DNA of 64,000 nucleotides, taken from Sipunculus nudus. Lineage: Eukaryota; Annelida; Sipuncula; Golfingiida; Sipunculidae. Below the pieces are notes generated by a model. That model was not told where the DNA came from. It made no database searches and was given only the letters and a program-made list of their open reading frames with translations. The stretch spans positions 43,847,079 to 43,911,078 of the forward strand of contig CM049309.1 of the NCBI GenBank assembly GCA_026874595.1, written 5' to 3'. Positions 61,191 to 64,000 of this stretch are shown here, in pieces. Made by a program: the position numbers and the translations under genes. How positions within the stretch are numbered: the stretch's first letter is position 1; every line of letters begins with the position of its first letter.

Positions 61191-63640
61191 ATGTGTCGGC
61201 TGAAGGGGTGGTGAGTTATAGGCCTATAGAGTGTCCCCCTCCCGTGGTGAAGATTTTTTTCCTTTAAATTTTTTCTAACTTTAAGGAATTGAAGCAATAT
61301 GGGTATAAAAGAAGTAAAACCCTTGCCCTAAAAATATTTATCAATATTTTTTTTTAATTTGAGCGTTTAATGGCTGGGTGCCACAATTTCGTCGAAATGT
61401 TTAAATTATGTTATAATTTCAGTATTTTGTTCTTATCATGGATGGTAATATTTAGTTCAAGAGTTGTATAGAATTTCAACTTGTCTTGCTTGTTATATAT
61501 ATGTCATCTAAAACCGTTAACCTGTAATTTCGGCAATTGATCCGACTGGAAGCCTTGCAAATGGTCTTCATGAGCATTCTCGTTCCAAGCCACATTAACA
61601 CGTTACCACAGACCATGCCATTATGTCTGAAAGTGTCAGTGGTCGATTATTTATCGACCAACAAGGGTTATTAACCCCTAGCAAATTATTAGAACAATCT
61701 TTTAAACAGAGACATATGGAGTTATGTGCTTTAGTGTATCATCGTAATTCTCAATACAACATTTGCGGTAGGCAGTGAGTGCGCATGCCTGATTCTTGGC
61801 TCACTGTAAGGCTCTGAGGGCTCTGAGGGCTCTGAGGGCTCGAAAATTGACAGTGCATGCTCCGACCAATGCGCATTCTGTCGTTCTGATTTCGCCTGCA
61901 GCGTAATTAAGTCTCTTTTTTACAGACGGTGATGCTACTAATTAACGTGGGCGAATGGTCGCCGCAGATTGAAGGTGTTAAAAACAACCAATATCTGGAC
62001 AACAGCAAACACATTTATTATTTTTTTTCTGTAAACAAAACACACACCGGATCAGAAATGGATCATCGCGTTCTTGCCTCAGTAATGTTTCCCTATTAGT
62101 TTGGAAGAATATAGGTTCATAAAAGAGGGAAAACATAAATTTTCATTTTAAAATATCATTATTATTGTTTTTTTATAACATCAACATATTCTCTCTTTCA
62201 TTCATAAGGAACTCTCAAGAAACCCGACTTATTATGTTACTGACACCAAAATGTTATCATAATTAACACCCGCACAAATAGTGTCATCTGCATGTGGAAT
62301 GCTTCACAAACGTCACTTTTTCTCTCTTTTATTTCGTCACCACGCCGTGGGTACAGGTGAAGGGGACATCTTACACCCCTCCTCCCCCTCTACAAAATTA
62401 CTGGACCAGTTAATGCAATATACATGTCTACTTTTCTATCGGAGATAAAAAAAATGTTACCGTGAAATCATATATCAAAGTTTTTACAGATACGTAGCAG
62501 ACCTCGTGGCCTTGCCTGTAAAATATAACAGCTAGGATATTGTGAATGCATCTCATGTTCACGTCTTGCTACATATGCTACCTTTTCGATGCCTGTACGT
62601 ATGACCCCGTCATCTGACGTCCCCATGTAGGATTAAACATGATTGACGTATGATGGCCCGCAGCTACACCGCTTCGCACTTAACCTTAAACATTATAATG
62701 GACCCGGACGCGAGGTGAAGCCATAAACGGGGACCAGACTCCACAAGAATAGTTCACGACCAACATTTTTTTATTTAAAAGAATGTGTTCTCTGGTTTTG
62801 ACTTACTAGTATATCGGTTGAGAACTAAATATAGTTTTAAGTTGATGTTTATATGTGTGTCACAGTTTTACCTTTATTCATCTCCTCTTCATACACTATT
62901 GTTGATTGTAATATCAGCTGGTTTTTCGTTATTTTGATGTAAACCTGTCGTTCATACTTTGTGCACATATTTATTTTTACCTGATTTTATCAATTTTATT
63001 TTGTTTCTTCTTATGTAAATATATGTAAACGTGAATAAATATTTTATTTTATTGACATTTATAAGGGCTTTAATATGCAACTTCATGTAAACGTGAATAT
63101 ACTTTTAATTCTAATTAGATTAAAAAGAGCATGATCTCTTTACATCACTAAATCATATTAGGCCACTCCTTAAAAAAGCCCCTGTGAAATGTTATTTTTC
63201 CAGAGGAATATATAATTGCTGAATACATTCAGAAATATTCTTCTGGTAGTTCTGCAAAACAATACATACATTGAGCAGTGTTCCAGCTTTTATAATAACA
63301 TAAATATAATAATCTAAGTTCAACATTAAAATTTGGAAATTTCAAAATGATCTATACTCTCAAAATACTATACACCTTATAATATCCGGATGACTCAATG
63401 CGACTGCATGTATCCGCGAGAGTTTTGAAACAAATCAGGTCATTTTTCCACTCATGAAGGGTTACAAATGAAAATAATGCGCGAACCTACTCACAGCTAA
63501 CACGAGTCATCATTATTTTAAGTTTTCAAGTTCGTGGGAAATCGGGTTAATTTGATGAATCAGTTTGTCAAAATTATCAGTATTTTCCAAGATCAGTTTT
63601 CCTATAAGTAAGTCTCTCGCTCACGCCGCAATGTTTATGA
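61191..63640. other. Non-coding DNA
   Basis: No exon recognised. A short triplication 'ggctctgagggctctgaggg' lies at 61811-61840. Confidence 0.35.
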
Positions 63641-63651
63641 ATAATCAAGCT

Positions 63652-63775
63652 ACGATTCCTTTTACGCGGTTGCGGCAGCGGTACGGTCGCGGTTGTGGAT
63701 ACAGTCGAACATATGATATATGAAGGAGTGATTCCTTTTATGCGATTGCGGTCGCGGAAAGGAACGGATGAGGAA
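63652..63775. repeat. Two GC-rich direct repeats, 75 bp apart
   Basis: 'gattccttttacgcggttgc' with 'ggcagcgg' and 'gattccttttatgcgattgc' with 'ggtcgcgg' begin near 63654 and 63729. Probably a decayed repeat; class unknown. Confidence 0.5.
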
Positions 63776-64000
63776 TCCCGCAGAATTGTATACGTCACAT
63801 ATGGTTTCCCCCACCGATTAGCGTATTAATCAGCATTTGCCAAGAGGAAAAACGTTCTTTGCCTGATAACATCGATTTAAATCGTTGTCAGTATGTTAAA
63901 CATTTGCCTGTCATTCAATGGTGAGTGATCTGCCCATTACATGTATCTGTTTCGATTCAAGAAGTTGGTTTCTTAATCTTTTACTGCCACGTTTCACAAT

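Noticed and set aside
57060-64000. Search for DC-STAMP membrane exons upstream of the Cys-rich exon
   Set aside because: No minus-strand segment with hydrophobic helices and splice sites was found; upstream exons are presumably outside the window.

Overview
The window is animal nuclear DNA: AT-rich, intron- and repeat-dominated, with GT-AG introns, a 21-kb intron, long (TA)n and (GA)n runs, tRNA-derived SINE pieces, a CR1/L2-type LINE fragment, short LTRs and many terminal-inverted-repeat elements. Motifs such as 'tgacctttgacc', followed by a (GGAC/AGAC)n tail, and TIR families with 'tattcgcgag' or 'caggggcggatcc' suggest a marine invertebrate, most likely a mollusc. This is inference from repeat style, not a database result.

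Only one host protein gene can be supported. Its last three coding exons lie on the minus strand: 57055-56928, 55778-55679 and 34598-33749. Splice phases agree across both junctions and the joined reading frame is open. The product has a compact Cys-rich zinc-binding module followed by a 282-residue acidic, Ser-rich tail. It resembles the C-terminal end of DC-STAMP domain-containing proteins (DCST1/DCST2, fly sneaky, worm SPE-42 type), which are membrane proteins linked to sperm-egg interaction. The membrane part must lie beyond the right edge of the window. All of 34599-55678 is one intron of this gene.

Layout. 1-21,700 is non-coding, with an 87-bp tandem triplet, two MITE families, a 668-bp solo LTR, SINE relics, TA tracts, and GC-rich or homeodomain-site-rich stretches near 14.3-15.9 kb. 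21,716-25,415 is one compound satellite in which a (GA)n-bearing repeat passes into a regular 72-bp repeat. 25,500-33,600 holds GATA tracts, a short solo LTR, MITE copies, a 145-bp tandem repeat and a miniature LTR element with an exact proline-tRNA primer site. 33,749-57,055 is the gene, whose big intron contains more MITEs, a heat-shock-element-like array, a 3-kb inverted-repeat element, a 44-bp minisatellite (about 30 copies) and the LINE fragment. 57,060-64,000 has a 37-bp minisatellite and a 921-bp Mutator-like foldback element with a 9-bp target duplication.

I see no operon, phage, CRISPR or rRNA content. The most interesting material is the repeat biology and the DCST-like gene. No multi-gene system is visible.
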